A DNA stretch of 64,000 nucleotides from NCBI GenBank assembly GCA_032586195.1, contig JAWHQP010000011.1, positions 1-64,000 on the forward strand. Reading direction: 5' to 3'. Position 1 is the first letter of the stretch; each line of letters starts with the position of its first letter. A program made the position numbers and the translations under genes. The stretch comes from JAWHQP01 sp032586195 (GTDB lineage: Bacteria; Pseudomonadota; Gammaproteobacteria; Enterobacterales; Pasteurellaceae). Below are positions 1 through 8,837 of this stretch, one piece after another. The notes beneath the pieces are model-generated. The model was not told the origin of the DNA. It saw only the letters and a program-made list of their open reading frames with translations, and did no database searches.

Positions 1-123
1 CCCCTAAGTCCCATTTATGTCGCTTAGACTATATTATTTATATCACTATGGATCAATATCTTTCCAGTTTTAACTTTTCCTTATTTATGATAGATAAAAA
101 CATTTCTCATTCTTGTATGTTCA

Positions 124-175
124 ATCAATAAAAAAAGAGCTAATACCGTGGGACATTAGCTCTTTTTTATTGATT
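124..175. terminator. Bidirectional terminator downstream of rho
   Basis: A long A-rich/T-rich dyad whose core is AAGAGCTAAT and ATTAGCTCTT, flanked by runs of A and T on both sides. It lies directly after the rho stop codon on the minus strand and could also stop plus-strand transcription from upstream. Nothing else is recognisable in bases 1-123. Confidence 0.8.
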
Positions 176-188
176 TAAAATCTCTCTA

Positions 189-1451
189 TTACGATCGTTT
201 CATAATTTCAAAGAATTCTTCATTGGTTTTGGCGACCATGAGTTTGTCGATTAAGAATTCCATGGCTTCTACTTCGCCCATAGGATTAAGAATCTTACGC
301 AGGATCCACATTTTTTGTAGTTCGTCCGGAGTAGTGAGTAAATCTTCTTTTCGCGTACCCGAACGGTTGAAGTCAATTGCCGGGAAGACGCGTTTTTCGG
401 CAATTTTGCGGGAGAGATGTAACTCCATATTCCCTGTACCCTTGAACTCCTCGAAAATCACTTCGTCCATTTTGGAACCGGTATCCACCAGTGCGGTAGC
501 GATAATCGTCAGGCTGCCGCCTTCTTCTACGTTACGCGCGGCGCCAAAGAAACGTTTCGGACGGTGTAAGGCGTTGGCATCCACACCACCGGATAGGATT
601 TTGCCCGATGCCGGAGTAACGGTATTGTAAGCACGCGCTAAACGTGTGATGGAATCGAGTAAAATCACGACATCTTTTTTATGTTCCACGGAACGTTTGG
701 CTTTTTCAATTACCATTTCAGCCACCTGAACATGACGGGAAGCCGGTTCATCAAAGGTTGAAGCAATTACTTCGCCTTTGACGGAGCGTTGCATTTCGGT
801 CACTTCTTCCGGACGTTCATCAATAAGCAAAACGATTAATTCACACTCCGGATAATTATGGGTAATACTTTGCGCGATATTTTGCAGCAGCATTGTTTTA
901 CCTGCTTTCGGCGGTGCTACGATCAAGCCGCGTTGACCTTTACCGATCGGTGAGGCTAAATCCAGGATACGAGCGGTTAAATCTTCTGTCGAACCGTTGC
1001 CGCGTTCCATTCTTAAACGGGAGTTGGCGTGCAGTGGCGTTAAATTTTCAAACAGGATTTTGCTGCGGGAGACTTCAGGCTTGTCATCGTTGACTTGATC
1101 GACTTTTAATAGGGCAAAATAGCGTTCGCCTTCTTTAGGCGGGCGAATTTTACCTTCGATTTTATCACCGGTTTGTAAGTTGAAACGACGGATTTGACTG
1201 GGAGAAACGTAGATGTCATCAGGGCCTGCGAGATAGGAACTGTCAGCGGAGCGGAGGAAACCGAAGCCGTCGGGCAGAATTTCCAGTACGCCGCCGCCGA
1301 AGATGTCCTCGCCGCTTTTAGCGTGCTGTTTTAAAATGGCAAAAACGATATCTTGTTTACGTAAACGGGCTAAATTTTCTAAACCCATCTGCTCTTCGCC
1401 GAGTTTCACAAGATCAGAAACGGGCGTATTTTTAAGTTCTGTTAAATGCAT
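189..1451 (-). CDS. rho: Transcription termination factor Rho
   Basis: Hexameric RNA-dependent ATPase that ends transcription at unstructured C-rich RNA. The 420 residues match the usual length (E. coli 419). The N-terminal MHLTELKNTP helix bundle leads into a cold-shock-like RNA-binding domain with DGFGFLRS at 61-68. The ATPase core has the P-loop APPKAGKT at 179-186, DERPEEVTEM at 211-220, VVILLD at 261-266 and the central RNA-binding loop around LSGGVDANA at 286-294. The start is the family's conserved start. About 220 bp upstream separates it from the next gene and carries an uptake signal near 1596. rho is usually autoregulated through its leader, but I see no distinct attenuator here. 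Confidence 0.98.
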   Translation of the reverse strand: MHLTELKNTPVSDLVKLGEEQMGLENLARLRKQDIVFAILKQHAKSGEDIFGGGVLEILPDGFGFLRSADSSYLAGPDDIYVSPSQIRRFNLQTGDKIEGKIRPPKEGERYFALLKVDQVNDDKPEVSRSKILFENLTPLHANSRLRMERGNGSTEDLTARILDLASPIGKGQRGLIVAPPKAGKTMLLQNIAQSITHNYPECELIVLLIDERPEEVTEMQRSVKGEVIASTFDEPASRHVQVAEMVIEKAKRSVEHKKDVVILLDSITRLARAYNTVTPASGKILSGGVDANALHRPKRFFGAARNVEEGGSLTIIATALVDTGSKMDEVIFEEFKGTGNMELHLSRKIAEKRVFPAIDFNRSGTRKEDLLTTPDELQKMWILRKILNPMGEVEAMEFLIDKLMVAKTNEEFFEIMKRS

Positions 1452-1671
1452 AATTTTGAGAATTTAAATTAGATTGGATAATGAATTTATTTGAGAGATT
1501 ATGAGTAATTCTGTTTGAATGGGCGTTAAGGTACCATTAAATATGAGCGCTGTCCAGTTTTTGCGGTAAAAAGTTATGAAATTTTTTAAATAAGGCACCG
1601 AAAGTGCGGTGCTGTGTTTTTGAGTTTTTGTAAATTTGCCGCCTGTATCGCTTTTATCGGCACAGGCAATT

Positions 1672-2700
1672 TTAATCCCATTGCCGATGAATAAACGGAA
1701 TAATGGATTGCATCGCCTGTGGAATGTTGATATTGCTGACATTTTTCATTTGCTCTTTGTTTCCCTCCGGCGGGCAAAAGGCCAGATGACGCTCCGCGGC
1801 ATTGATGGGCCGCCAGCGACGAGGAATGGCGGAACGATGCGCGGGGTAAAAACCGATGGTCGGCACATTTAATGCTCCGCAGATATGTAATGGCCCGGTC
1901 GAACCCGCCATAAACAAATCCGCACAAGCCAGAGAATGCGTGAAGTCAACCAAGCCGTTATTTTTATCATACACCGCCACATTGGGATGATTAACCAAAT
2001 CTGCCAGAGCATGCGCTTTTTCGCTTTCATTCGGCCCCGCTGTCAACACGATTTGGCAGTCAAATTCGGCCAGAATGGCTGTGATGAGTTGAGCGTATTG
2101 TTCCGGCCGGAGATTATTGGCCGAGCCGCCCGTGCCGCTATGTACGAATAACCATTTTTTGCCGGGATTTAAGCCAAGCTGCCGGCTTAATAAAACTCGC
2201 TGATTCTGCACCGCACTTTGCTCCAGCCGCAGGTACGGCAGTTGAGGTTCCCGCACGGCTGCCTGCCGCTGAATGACGAAATAACGGGCGAGATCCAGAT
2301 TATATTCAAATTCTGCCTTTTCCGAACGGGAGCGGCGTTGCGTCAAGCGATGGTTATGTAAAAACTGAAACAGCTTGGTCGCCGGCGCCAAACGGTATGG
2401 AATGCCCGCCCGCCAGGTGAGCTTCGCATTATGCCAACTGGAAAAGAAGCTAATTACCGCGTTAAATCGCTGTTCCTTGATTTCGTTCAGTACCCGTTGA
2501 AATTCGGTTTTGTCCTGCGGCTTGGCATCAATAATCACTTTATCAATGTAAGGACAGATTCCGGACAGCGGAGCGGTGTAGGCAGGTACGAGAGCCGTGA
2601 TTTCAGTATCGGGCAAGGATTTTTTCAGCAGTGCAAGGGCAGGCCATATCAGCATAAAATCGCCTAATTTATCGTTACGAATAACCAAAATTTTTTTCAT
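1672..2700 (-). CDS. Glycosyltransferase family 9, LPS heptosyltransferase-like
   Basis: 342 residues starting at MKKILVIRNDKLGDFMLIWP, the typical GT9 N-terminus with the donor-site GDFMLIWPAL stretch. The C-terminal half has the GT9 nucleotide-sugar region: HSGTGGSANNLRPEQY and AGSTGPLHICGALNVPTIGF. Family members (WaaC, WaaF, WaaQ, OpsX) transfer heptose from ADP-heptose to the LPS inner core at the cytoplasmic face of the inner membrane. I cannot tell which linkage this one makes. An upstream in-frame extension to 2778 exists, but position 2700 matches the family start. It is a single gene transcribed away from the rpsP operon. Confidence 0.85.
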   Translation of the reverse strand: MKKILVIRNDKLGDFMLIWPALALLKKSLPDTEITALVPAYTAPLSGICPYIDKVIIDAKPQDKTEFQRVLNEIKEQRFNAVISFFSSWHNAKLTWRAGIPYRLAPATKLFQFLHNHRLTQRRSRSEKAEFEYNLDLARYFVIQRQAAVREPQLPYLRLEQSAVQNQRVLLSRQLGLNPGKKWLFVHSGTGGSANNLRPEQYAQLITAILAEFDCQIVLTAGPNESEKAHALADLVNHPNVAVYDKNNGLVDFTHSLACADLFMAGSTGPLHICGALNVPTIGFYPAHRSAIPRRWRPINAAERHLAFCPPEGNKEQMKNVSNINIPQAMQSIIPFIHRQWD

Positions 2701-2820
2701 TTTTATTGCCTGAAGTAAAGGTTTTTCCGTTGCTATTCTAACACAAAGCGAAAGTTTAAAAACTCCCCAAAACGACACCGCACTTTGACGCTAGAATCCC
2801 GGTTCCGAGGCCGGTTTTAC

Positions 2821-2848
2821 TTGCGTTTTGTCGGAAAAACTGTATAAT
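2821..2848 (+). promoter_or_regulatory. Likely rpsP operon promoter
   Basis: A perfect TATAAT at 2843-2848, with a weak -35 candidate TTGCGT at 2821-2826 and a 16-base spacer. It lies about 95 bases upstream of the rpsP start codon, leaving a leader of roughly 90 bases. Confidence 0.6.
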
Positions 2849-2889
2849 CTCCCAGCTTTTTGTCTATATATACAGAGAAAAAAGTAAGC

Positions 2890-2925
2890 ATTCCTGCTCC
2901 TTCGATGCAGGTTTTCTTTTATTAT
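2890..2925 (+). terminator. Attenuator-like hairpin in the rpsP leader
   Basis: CCTGC (2893-2897) pairs with GCAGG (2907-2911), immediately followed by GTTTTCTTTT. The stem is short, but the U-tract makes it terminator-like. It sits between the promoter and the start codon, where ribosomal protein operons are often controlled. Confidence 0.4.
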
Positions 2926-2945
2926 TAAATAGTTAGAGGAAGGTT

Positions 2946-3197
2946 ATGGTAACCATTCGTTTATCTCGTGGCGGAGCTAAAAAACGCCCATTTTATCAAA
3001 TCGTAGTCGCTGACAGCCGTTCACCGCGTGACGGTCGTTTCATCGAACGCGTTGGTTTTTTCAACCCGATAGCGGCGGGTAAGGCCGAACGTCTTCGTAT
3101 CGACTTAGACCGTGTAAACCACTGGCTCGGTGAAGGTGCAAGCCTTTCGGATCGTGTTGCGAGCTTAGTGAAAGAAGCGCAAAAAGCGGCCGCTTAA
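2946..3197 (+). CDS. rpsP: 30S ribosomal protein S16
   Basis: 83 residues with the S16 start MVTIRLSRGGAKKRPFYQIV and the conserved DGRFIERVGFFNP segment. S16 stabilises the 5' domain of 16S rRNA in the small subunit. It is the first gene of the rpsP-rimM-trmD-rplS operon, with a good Shine-Dalgarno AGAGGAAGG just upstream of the ATG. Confidence 0.98.
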   Translation: MVTIRLSRGGAKKRPFYQIVVADSRSPRDGRFIERVGFFNPIAAGKAERLRIDLDRVNHWLGEGASLSDRVASLVKEAQKAAA

Positions 3198-3237
3198 TTA
3201 TTTGGACAGCGCAGTTTGAATTAAAAAGGTGAATAAA

Positions 3238-3765
3238 ATGGATCAGCAAAGAATTGAAGTTGTCGGCAAATTAGGCTCAACTTACGGTATTCGCGGTTGG
3301 TTGCGCGTTTATTCATCAACAGAACAGGCGGAAAGTATTTTCGATTATCAGCCTTGGTTTTTAAAAATTAAAGACGGCTGGCAGCCCACCGAACTTGAAA
3401 GCTGGAAACATCATAATCACGAACTGATTGTTAAGTTGAAAAATATTAACGATCGCGAAATCGCTCAGACCTTGGCCAATACTGAAATTGGCGTGGATTT
3501 CTCGGTTTTCCCTGCCTTGGAAGAAGGCGACTATTACTGGCACGATTTAATCGGCTGTACGGTGGTTAATTTGCAGGGTTATCAAATGGGTACCGTGAGT
3601 GAAATGATGGAAACCGGCGCAAATGATGTGTTGGTGGTGCGGGCAAGTCGGAAAGATGCTTTCGGTAAACAGGAACGGTTAATTCCGTTTTTGTATGAAC
3701 AAGTAGTTAAAAGAGTAGATCTCACCACCAAGACTATTGAGGTGGATTGGGACGCTGGTTTCTAA
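3238..3765 (+). CDS. rimM: Ribosome maturation factor RimM
   Basis: RimM binds S19 and helps mature the head of the 30S subunit. The protein is 175 residues with an N-terminal beta-barrel (VVGKLGSTYGIRGWLRVYSS) and a C-terminal PRC barrel (DYYWHDLIGCTVVN, LIPFLYEQVVKRVDL). I chose the ATG at 3238 because AAGGTG at 3226-3231 is correctly spaced for it. A GTG at 3229 would add three residues but would overlap that Shine-Dalgarno. Second gene of the rpsP operon. Confidence 0.96.
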   Translation: MDQQRIEVVGKLGSTYGIRGWLRVYSSTEQAESIFDYQPWFLKIKDGWQPTELESWKHHNHELIVKLKNINDREIAQTLANTEIGVDFSVFPALEEGDYYWHDLIGCTVVNLQGYQMGTVSEMMETGANDVLVVRASRKDAFGKQERLIPFLYEQVVKRVDLTTKTIEVDWDAGF

Positions 3766-3813
3766 TCTCAGGTGTGCTGTGGCGCTTTAGCGGTAACATT
3801 TTAAGGATCACGT

Positions 3814-4557
3814 ATGTGGATTGGGATTATTAGTCTATTCCCGGAAATGTTTAAAGCAATTACAGAATTTGGGGTAACAGGACGAGCCGTTAAATGCAAT
3901 CTCTTGCAAGTGCGGTGCTGGAATCCGCGGGATTTTACGCATGATAAGCATAACACCGTGGATGATCGCCCTTACGGCGGCGGGCCGGGTATGCTGATGA
4001 TGGTGCAGCCGTTGCGGGATGCCATTCGGGCGGCCAAAGCTGAAGCGGGAGACGGGGTGAAAGTAATTTATCTTTCGCCGCAGGGACGTAAACTTGAGCA
4101 AGCCGGCGTTGAGCAGTTATCGCAAAATCAAAAATTGATTTTAGTGTGCGGACGCTATGAAGGCATTGACGAGCGATTGATTCAGACTGAAATTGATGAA
4201 GAATGGTCAATCGGCGATTACGTTCTTACAGGGGGAGAACTCGCTGCCATGACGCTGATTGATGCGGTGGCACGATTTGTACCCGGGGTATTGGGTAAAC
4301 AGGCATCGGCAAATGAGGATTCCTTTGCGGCCGGATTGCTGGATTGTCCGCATTATACCCGACCTGAAAATTTAAACGGTTTGACTGTGCCGCCCGTGCT
4401 GATGTCGGGGAATCATGAAGAAATTCGTAAATGGCGATTGAAACAATCCCTTGAACGGACATGGTTACGACGCCCTGAGCTACTGGAAGGCCTAGCTCTG
4501 ACTGACGAACAGAAGAAACTGCTAAAACAGGTGAAAGCCGAACAGGCCGCCAAATAG
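3814..4557 (+). CDS. trmD: tRNA (guanine-37-N1) methyltransferase TrmD
   Basis: SPOUT-class enzyme that methylates G37 next to the anticodon using S-adenosylmethionine, which prevents +1 frameshifting. It has 247 residues and starts MWIGIISLFPEMF. The trefoil-knot cofactor site is visible as VCGRYEGIDERL and WSIGDYVLTGGELAAM, with the catalytic Asp region in LLDCPHYTRP. The reading frame contains an in-frame uptake signal near 3908. Third gene of the rpsP operon. Confidence 0.98.
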   Translation: MWIGIISLFPEMFKAITEFGVTGRAVKCNLLQVRCWNPRDFTHDKHNTVDDRPYGGGPGMLMMVQPLRDAIRAAKAEAGDGVKVIYLSPQGRKLEQAGVEQLSQNQKLILVCGRYEGIDERLIQTEIDEEWSIGDYVLTGGELAAMTLIDAVARFVPGVLGKQASANEDSFAAGLLDCPHYTRPENLNGLTVPPVLMSGNHEEIRKWRLKQSLERTWLRRPELLEGLALTDEQKKLLKQVKAEQAAK

Positions 4558-4597
4558 CGGTAATATCAGTTAAATCTAGGATCAAAAGGATCAAAAA

Positions 4598-4948
4598 ATG
4601 TCTAACATTATTAAACAACTTGAACAAGAACAATTAAAACAAAACGTACCTAGCTTTCGCCCTGGTGACACGTTAGAAGTGAAAGTATGGGTGGTTGAAG
4701 GTTCCAAAAAACGTTTGCAAGCATTCGAAGGCGTGGTTATTGCAATTCGTAACCGCGGCTTGCATTCCGCATTCACTTTACGTAAAGTGTCAAACGGTAC
4801 CGGTGTTGAACGCGTATTCCAGACTCATTCTCCGGCGATTGATTCTATCAGCGTGAAACGTAAAGGTGCGGTGCGTAAAGCGAAACTTTATTACTTACGT
4901 GAGCGTTCAGGTAAATCCGCACGTATCAAAGAACGTTTGGGTGCATAA
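4598..4948 (+). CDS. rplS: 50S ribosomal protein L19
   Basis: 116 residues. L19 lies at the 30S-50S interface. The family pattern is plain: FRPGDTLEVKVWVVEGSKKR, FEGVVIAIRNRG and KAKLYYLRERSGKSARIKE. Last gene of the operon, with an AGGATCAAAAGGA ribosome-binding region, and followed within 25 bases by a terminator. Confidence 0.98.
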   Translation: MSNIIKQLEQEQLKQNVPSFRPGDTLEVKVWVVEGSKKRLQAFEGVVIAIRNRGLHSAFTLRKVSNGTGVERVFQTHSPAIDSISVKRKGAVRKAKLYYLRERSGKSARIKERLGA

Positions 4949-4970
4949 TCCGTTTAGGATCAGCACAGAA

Positions 4971-4997
4971 AAGGCTTGGGATTTCCAAGCCTTTTTT
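4971..4997. terminator. Terminator between rplS and pepP
   Basis: AAGGCTTGGG ATTT CCAAGCCTT followed by TTTTAT. A strong intrinsic terminator for rplS. Its reverse strand also ends in A-rich sequence, so it may serve pepP as well. Confidence 0.85.
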
Positions 4998-5014
4998 ATA
5001 TTTACTTTGTATGG

Positions 5015-6340
5015 CTATTTTTCAGCCATTAACGCCTCAATATCCTCAATTTCTTTCGGTACCGCACTGGTCAGCACCTTGTTGCCGTATTCCGTAATCA
5101 GAATATTGTCTTCAATCCGAACGCCGATACCTTTGTATTGTGCGGGAACGTTGGATTTCGGTGAAATATAAAGCCCCGGTTCTACCGTTAACACCATACC
5201 GATTTCCAGCGGGCGATCACGTAATTTGCTGTTGCGATCGCCGTTCGGACGATCTTTGCTGTAGCTGCCCACATCATGCACATCCAGCCCGAGCCAATGC
5301 CCTAAACCGTGCATATAAAATTCACGATGAGCCTCGTTTTTAATCAATTCATCCACATCGCCGTGCAGAATGCCTAGCTTCACCAAACCTTCCGTTTTTA
5401 TGCGAATCACGGCATCATTGGCTTGCTGAATACTGTTGCCCGCCACCAGAAGTTCAATGGCACGTTTTTGAGCATTCAGCACGATTTGATAGATTTCCCG
5501 TTGTGGTTGGGAAAATTTGCCGTTAACCGGAAAGGTTCGTGTAATATCACCCGCATACAGGGCAAATTCGGCTCCCGCGTCAATGAGCAGCAAATCGCCG
5601 TCTTTGAGGGGCTGATCGTTTTCGTTGTAATGCAGAATACAGGCATTCTCACCGCCCGCTACAATGCTGTTGTAAGACGGGAATCTGGCGCCGAAACGGT
5701 TGAATTCGTATTCAAGTTCCCCTTGAATTTCAAATTCCATACGATTAGGGCGGGTGGTTTTCATGGCGCGGATATGTCCGAGCGCGGAAATCTGCCCCGC
5801 CTGCTGCATTAAGCGTATTTCGTTGGCGGATTTAATCACCCGCATTTCATCTAATAATATCGCCCAGCTTTCCGCTTTCGGCAGAGTTGGAAAGACCGTC
5901 GCCAGCAGTTTATCCGCCCACGGCTGATAACCTTCGCGGTGGAAAAGTGCGGTGCTGTTTTTCAGTGTTTTTTGTATAACGGCGGGAAAGTCTTCGATAG
6001 CGTAGGCTTCGTCCAGTTCTAATTGTGCCGCTGCCCGTTCCACTCCCAAGCGACGCCCGTGCCATGTTTCCATTAAAGGGTCGGAAGGACGAACAAAGAT
6101 GACGCTTTTGCTCCGTCCGTCTTTTTTTACCAGCATTAACGCGGAGTTCGGCTCGTTAAAGCCGGTTAAATACCAAAAATAGCTATCCTGTCGGAAAGGG
6201 TAAGTGCAATCATTGTTGCGGCGATGTTCGATTTCCGAAAAAACCAGCATCACAGCATTATCAGGCAGTTGAGCCAGCACTTTGGCGCGTCGTTGGCTGA
6301 ATTCTTGTTGCGGCATTGCCGCCATATAGGCTAAGTCCAT
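5015..6340 (-). CDS. pepP: Xaa-Pro aminopeptidase (aminopeptidase P)
   Basis: Releases N-terminal residues that precede proline, in the cytoplasm. 441 residues, as in E. coli. It has an N-terminal creatinase-like domain (DCTYPFRQDSYFWYLTGFNE) and a C-terminal pita-bread metallopeptidase domain. The dimetal ligands can be seen in LLIDAGAEFALYAGDITRTF (two Asp), HGLGHWLGLDVHD (His), TVEPGLY (Glu) and RIEDNILIT (Glu). AGGAAACAACT precedes the ATG. The gene follows ygfB by 9 bases, a conserved pairing. Confidence 0.96.
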   Translation of the reverse strand: MDLAYMAAMPQQEFSQRRAKVLAQLPDNAVMLVFSEIEHRRNNDCTYPFRQDSYFWYLTGFNEPNSALMLVKKDGRSKSVIFVRPSDPLMETWHGRRLGVERAAAQLELDEAYAIEDFPAVIQKTLKNSTALFHREGYQPWADKLLATVFPTLPKAESWAILLDEMRVIKSANEIRLMQQAGQISALGHIRAMKTTRPNRMEFEIQGELEYEFNRFGARFPSYNSIVAGGENACILHYNENDQPLKDGDLLLIDAGAEFALYAGDITRTFPVNGKFSQPQREIYQIVLNAQKRAIELLVAGNSIQQANDAVIRIKTEGLVKLGILHGDVDELIKNEAHREFYMHGLGHWLGLDVHDVGSYSKDRPNGDRNSKLRDRPLEIGMVLTVEPGLYISPKSNVPAQYKGIGVRIEDNILITEYGNKVLTSAVPKEIEDIEALMAEK

Positions 6341-6349
6341 AGTTGTTTC

Positions 6350-6892
6350 CTAATGTAAAACGGTGTTTTTGGCTTGCTGCGGCTGATTAAAATGAGTATA
6401 GAATAATGCCGCTAAGGTGCGGACATATTCCACGATCTCTTCCAATGCGTCAGCCAGTTCTTCCTGATCGTCGTCTTCATCATAACCGAGTAGGCAAATA
6501 TCCTGTAAATCCTGTATGGCTTCGGCGATTTCACCTTCTTCTTGGCTTAATTTAGGCTGTGCCAGGCCCAAACCCAGTAAAAAATTATTCACCCAATCGG
6601 CGAGAGCATTGGCTTGCGCGAATACGTCGCTTTCGTCGGGCAGCAATAAAGCGAACTCAAAGTTGCTCATATCTGATAATTTCTGCTGAGTTTCTTGGTA
6701 TAACGCGGTAATGTCCGCTAAAAGCGCGGTGGGATAAGCGTGATTATCGTTGGTAAATTGATTCAATAGCGGCTGCCAGCTTTGATCATGTAATCCGCCG
6801 CATAGCAAGCCGCTGAGAAAACCATGAATTTCAGCCGCAGAAGAATGGTTTTGAGTTTGTTTGAGTTGGTTTTGTAGGGTTGAATAAGTCAT
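6350..6892 (-). CDS. ygfB: YgfB/YecA (UPF0149) family protein
   Basis: 180 residues and very acidic in the C-terminal third (DEDDDQEELADALEEIVEY). The UPF0149 family is recognisable from EIHGFLSGLLCGG near the N-terminus and the FLLGLGLAQPKLS stretch. The family's role is poorly defined; an all-helical fold is known. It is the first gene of a two-gene unit with pepP and is divergent from zapA, with about 125 bp between the starts. Confidence 0.9.
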   Translation of the reverse strand: MTYSTLQNQLKQTQNHSSAAEIHGFLSGLLCGGLHDQSWQPLLNQFTNDNHAYPTALLADITALYQETQQKLSDMSNFEFALLLPDESDVFAQANALADWVNNFLLGLGLAQPKLSQEEGEIAEAIQDLQDICLLGYDEDDDQEELADALEEIVEYVRTLAALFYTHFNQPQQAKNTVLH

Positions 6893-7017
6893 ATTTTAGT
6901 TTGTTTTCCGTTGTTTAAGATAACGCCATTCTATCACCGTTTTCACGATTCTCTATGACGAAAATTGTTCTCTGTGGCATAATAAGCTTACAATTTTGTA
7001 ACGAAGGTGGAATCTTT

Positions 7018-7341
7018 ATGTCATCGAAAACCATTGAAGTGAATTTTTTAGGTCAGGTGCTGCGTTTAAATTGCCCTGAAGAACAGCACGATGATTTACG
7101 CGAAGCAGCAAAAATTTTAGATGCCCGCGTTAATGAGATGAAGGAGCGTACGGGGATTATTCAGGTGGAAAAAGTGCTGGCAATCGTGGCGTTAAACCTG
7201 AGTTTTGAATTGTTGCAGGAGAAGGGTAAAACCCGTTTAACCGAAAATGTGTTGCAAAATCAGATTCAGCAGCTAACCCGTTCGCTGGAAAGTATTTCAA
7301 CCCGTACGGCGAATCAGCAGCCGTCTTATGAAATTCAATAA
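7018..7341 (+). CDS. zapA: Cell division protein ZapA
   Basis: 107 residues starting MSSKTIEVNFLGQVLRLNCP. ZapA bundles FtsZ filaments at the division ring. It has an N-terminal globular part (AAKILDARVNEMKERT) and a C-terminal coiled coil (TENVLQNQIQQLTRSLESIS). The frame is open further upstream, but ACGAAGGTGGAATCTTT before the ATG at 7018 and the family length fix this start. It is followed by 6S RNA and fau, the conserved order. Confidence 0.95.
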   Translation: MSSKTIEVNFLGQVLRLNCPEEQHDDLREAAKILDARVNEMKERTGIIQVEKVLAIVALNLSFELLQEKGKTRLTENVLQNQIQQLTRSLESISTRTANQQPSYEIQ

Positions 7342-7419
7342 ATGTGATCTAAGTGGTTAAATTTCACTAAATTAATGCTAGTCAAGACTAGTGATTTGAG
7401 ATAGTATTAACGCAAAGAT

Positions 7420-7610
7420 TACCTGGGGTGTTTGTTAGTGGATTACGTCCCTGAGCCGATACTATTAAACTTTCGAATTGGTTCACTATCGTTGGTGAGC
7501 ATGCTTACCTTGGCATCAGCCCTGATGTAAGAAGCCTAAAAACATTTATAGCCGATTCCCTTGAACTTTCGGGTTCAAGGACCGACCATCCACAACGGCA
7601 TCTCGGGTTC
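7420..7610 (+). ncRNA. ssrS: 6S RNA
   Basis: 6S RNA mimics an open promoter and sequesters sigma-70 RNA polymerase in stationary phase. The diagnostic segments are present: CCCTGAGCCGATA near 7450, GTTGGTGAGCATGCT near 7490, AGAAGCCT near 7530 and CCTTGAACTTTCGGGTTCAAGG around 7560-7580. The closing stem pairs ACCTGGGGTG (from 7421) with CATCTCGGGT (7599-7608) through Watson-Crick and GU pairs. A TAGTAT at 7402-7407 is a likely -10. The ends are estimated from this stem. It sits between zapA and fau as in E. coli. Confidence 0.93.
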
Positions 7611-7633
7611 TTTTTCTTATACTTGAATTTACT

Positions 7634-8233
7634 ATGCATTCCTGTTTACATGTTTCCTCAGCCCAATCCTTAGTTAGCCGGCGGCGTCAAGCCATTCGCA
7701 ATCAAATTCGCAAAACTCGGCAAAATCTCACCGCACTTCAGCAGGCTCAGGCCGAACAAACGGTTACCCGCAAGGCGTTGGAATTGATTGCTCGACGACG
7801 CGCGCAGCATATTGCCTTGTATCTTTCCTTTGACGGTGAAATTTCCACCGAGTTATTAATCGAAACCCTGTGGCGGCAGGGTAAGCAGGTCTATTTGCCC
7901 GTATTGCATCCATTCTGCGCCGGATATCTGCTGTTTTTACGTTATCAACCCGATACGGTGATGAAAATGAATAAATTCGGAATTGCGGAACCAGCGTTAG
8001 CCGTGCGGAATTTGTTGCCGTTAGAACGGCTTGATATTATTTTTACCCCTTTGGTTGCCTTTGATAAGCAGGGTAATCGTTTAGGTATGGGAGGCGGTTT
8101 TTATGATCGCACGCTGTATCATTGGCAGGAAAAATCCTTTATCCCCGTAGGATTGGCTCACCGCTGTCAGCAGCTGGAACAATTACCCGTGGAAAGCTGG
8201 GATATGCCGCTGTTTGATATTTTGGTCGGATAA
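7634..8233 (+). CDS. fau: 5-formyltetrahydrofolate cyclo-ligase
   Basis: Converts 5-formyltetrahydrofolate to 5,10-methenyltetrahydrofolate with ATP. 199 residues. The basic N-terminus (SRRRQAIRNQIRKTRQNL) and the nucleotide/folate motif LGMGGGFYDRTL near the C-terminus identify the family, also known as YgfA. It lies directly after 6S RNA and is probably co-transcribed with it, as in other gamma-proteobacteria. An uptake signal lies within the 5' coding region (near 7730). Confidence 0.93.
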   Translation: MHSCLHVSSAQSLVSRRRQAIRNQIRKTRQNLTALQQAQAEQTVTRKALELIARRRAQHIALYLSFDGEISTELLIETLWRQGKQVYLPVLHPFCAGYLLFLRYQPDTVMKMNKFGIAEPALAVRNLLPLERLDIIFTPLVAFDKQGNRLGMGGGFYDRTLYHWQEKSFIPVGLAHRCQQLEQLPVESWDMPLFDILVG

Positions 8234-8263
8234 TAACTGACATAGCGGGATGTTCGCATGTGG

Positions 8264-8692
8264 CTAATCTAGATCTAACTCGCTGATAACTTTCGCTTGT
8301 ACTCGGATTTGGTTGTCATCATTCACATTAAAAGTTAACGGCAGAGATTCATCGGCCGTCAGTTTTTTCTTAGGCTGGAACAGGATGATACGCAGGCTTT
8401 CGTCTTGTGACTGGAGTGAATGGCTTACTAAAGATTCGCTGGTTGTAACCCGACGATTAGCCCGTTTCTTCGGATTTAACGACGGGATTGCTTTGACAAA
8501 TTCATTTTCTTGCAGGCTGAGCTGAACGATTTCCCCCGAAGTATTATGTATATACGCAAAGATAGCACTCATCTCAAGGTTTTCGCTTTGTAAAATGCGT
8601 ACATCGGAAACGGTAATCTCTCCATATACGTTGGCGCGTGGAATTAATAAGGCACCGAGCATGATGAAAAAGATAGATATTCGAATAAGCAT
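8264..8692 (-). CDS. Exported PCu(A)C-like (DUF461) protein lacking copper ligands
   Basis: 142 residues with a clear signal peptide (MLIRISIFFIMLGALLIP, probable cleavage after NVYG). The mature part follows the PCu(A)C layout: ITVSDV at the N-terminus, then FAYIHNTSGE, a central RIILFQPKKKLTADESLPLT and a C-terminal strand. PCu(A)C proteins deliver copper to cytochrome oxidase in the periplasm through Met and His ligands. Those residues are absent here, so this is a degenerate or repurposed member, if the family call is right. I chose the ATG at 8692, where the signal peptide begins, rather than the GTG at 8707. Confidence 0.5.
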   Translation of the reverse strand: MLIRISIFFIMLGALLIPRANVYGEITVSDVRILQSENLEMSAIFAYIHNTSGEIVQLSLQENEFVKAIPSLNPKKRANRRVTTSESLVSHSLQSQDESLRIILFQPKKKLTADESLPLTFNVNDDNQIRVQAKVISELDLD

Positions 8693-8837
8693 GATTGTTT
8701 CTCTCACCCCTTTAAAAGGTACCGCTTCATTATTGTCTTTGTTTTTTCAATAACAGCAAACGATGGTGCCTGATACGGGTATTCTATTTGGGGAATATGA
8801 CCGGGCGGCTGATGATAGAGAACTATTGATTGCACCG

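Noticed and set aside
1464..1927. Minus-strand open frames of 92 and 113 codons between rho and the glycosyltransferase gene
   Set aside because: They overlap the glycosyltransferase gene out of frame or lie in its 3' flank, have no plausible ribosome-binding site and show no protein family features.
3835..4633. Long antisense frames opposite trmD
   Set aside because: They mirror the codon structure of trmD, which is certain, and have no recognisable domains.
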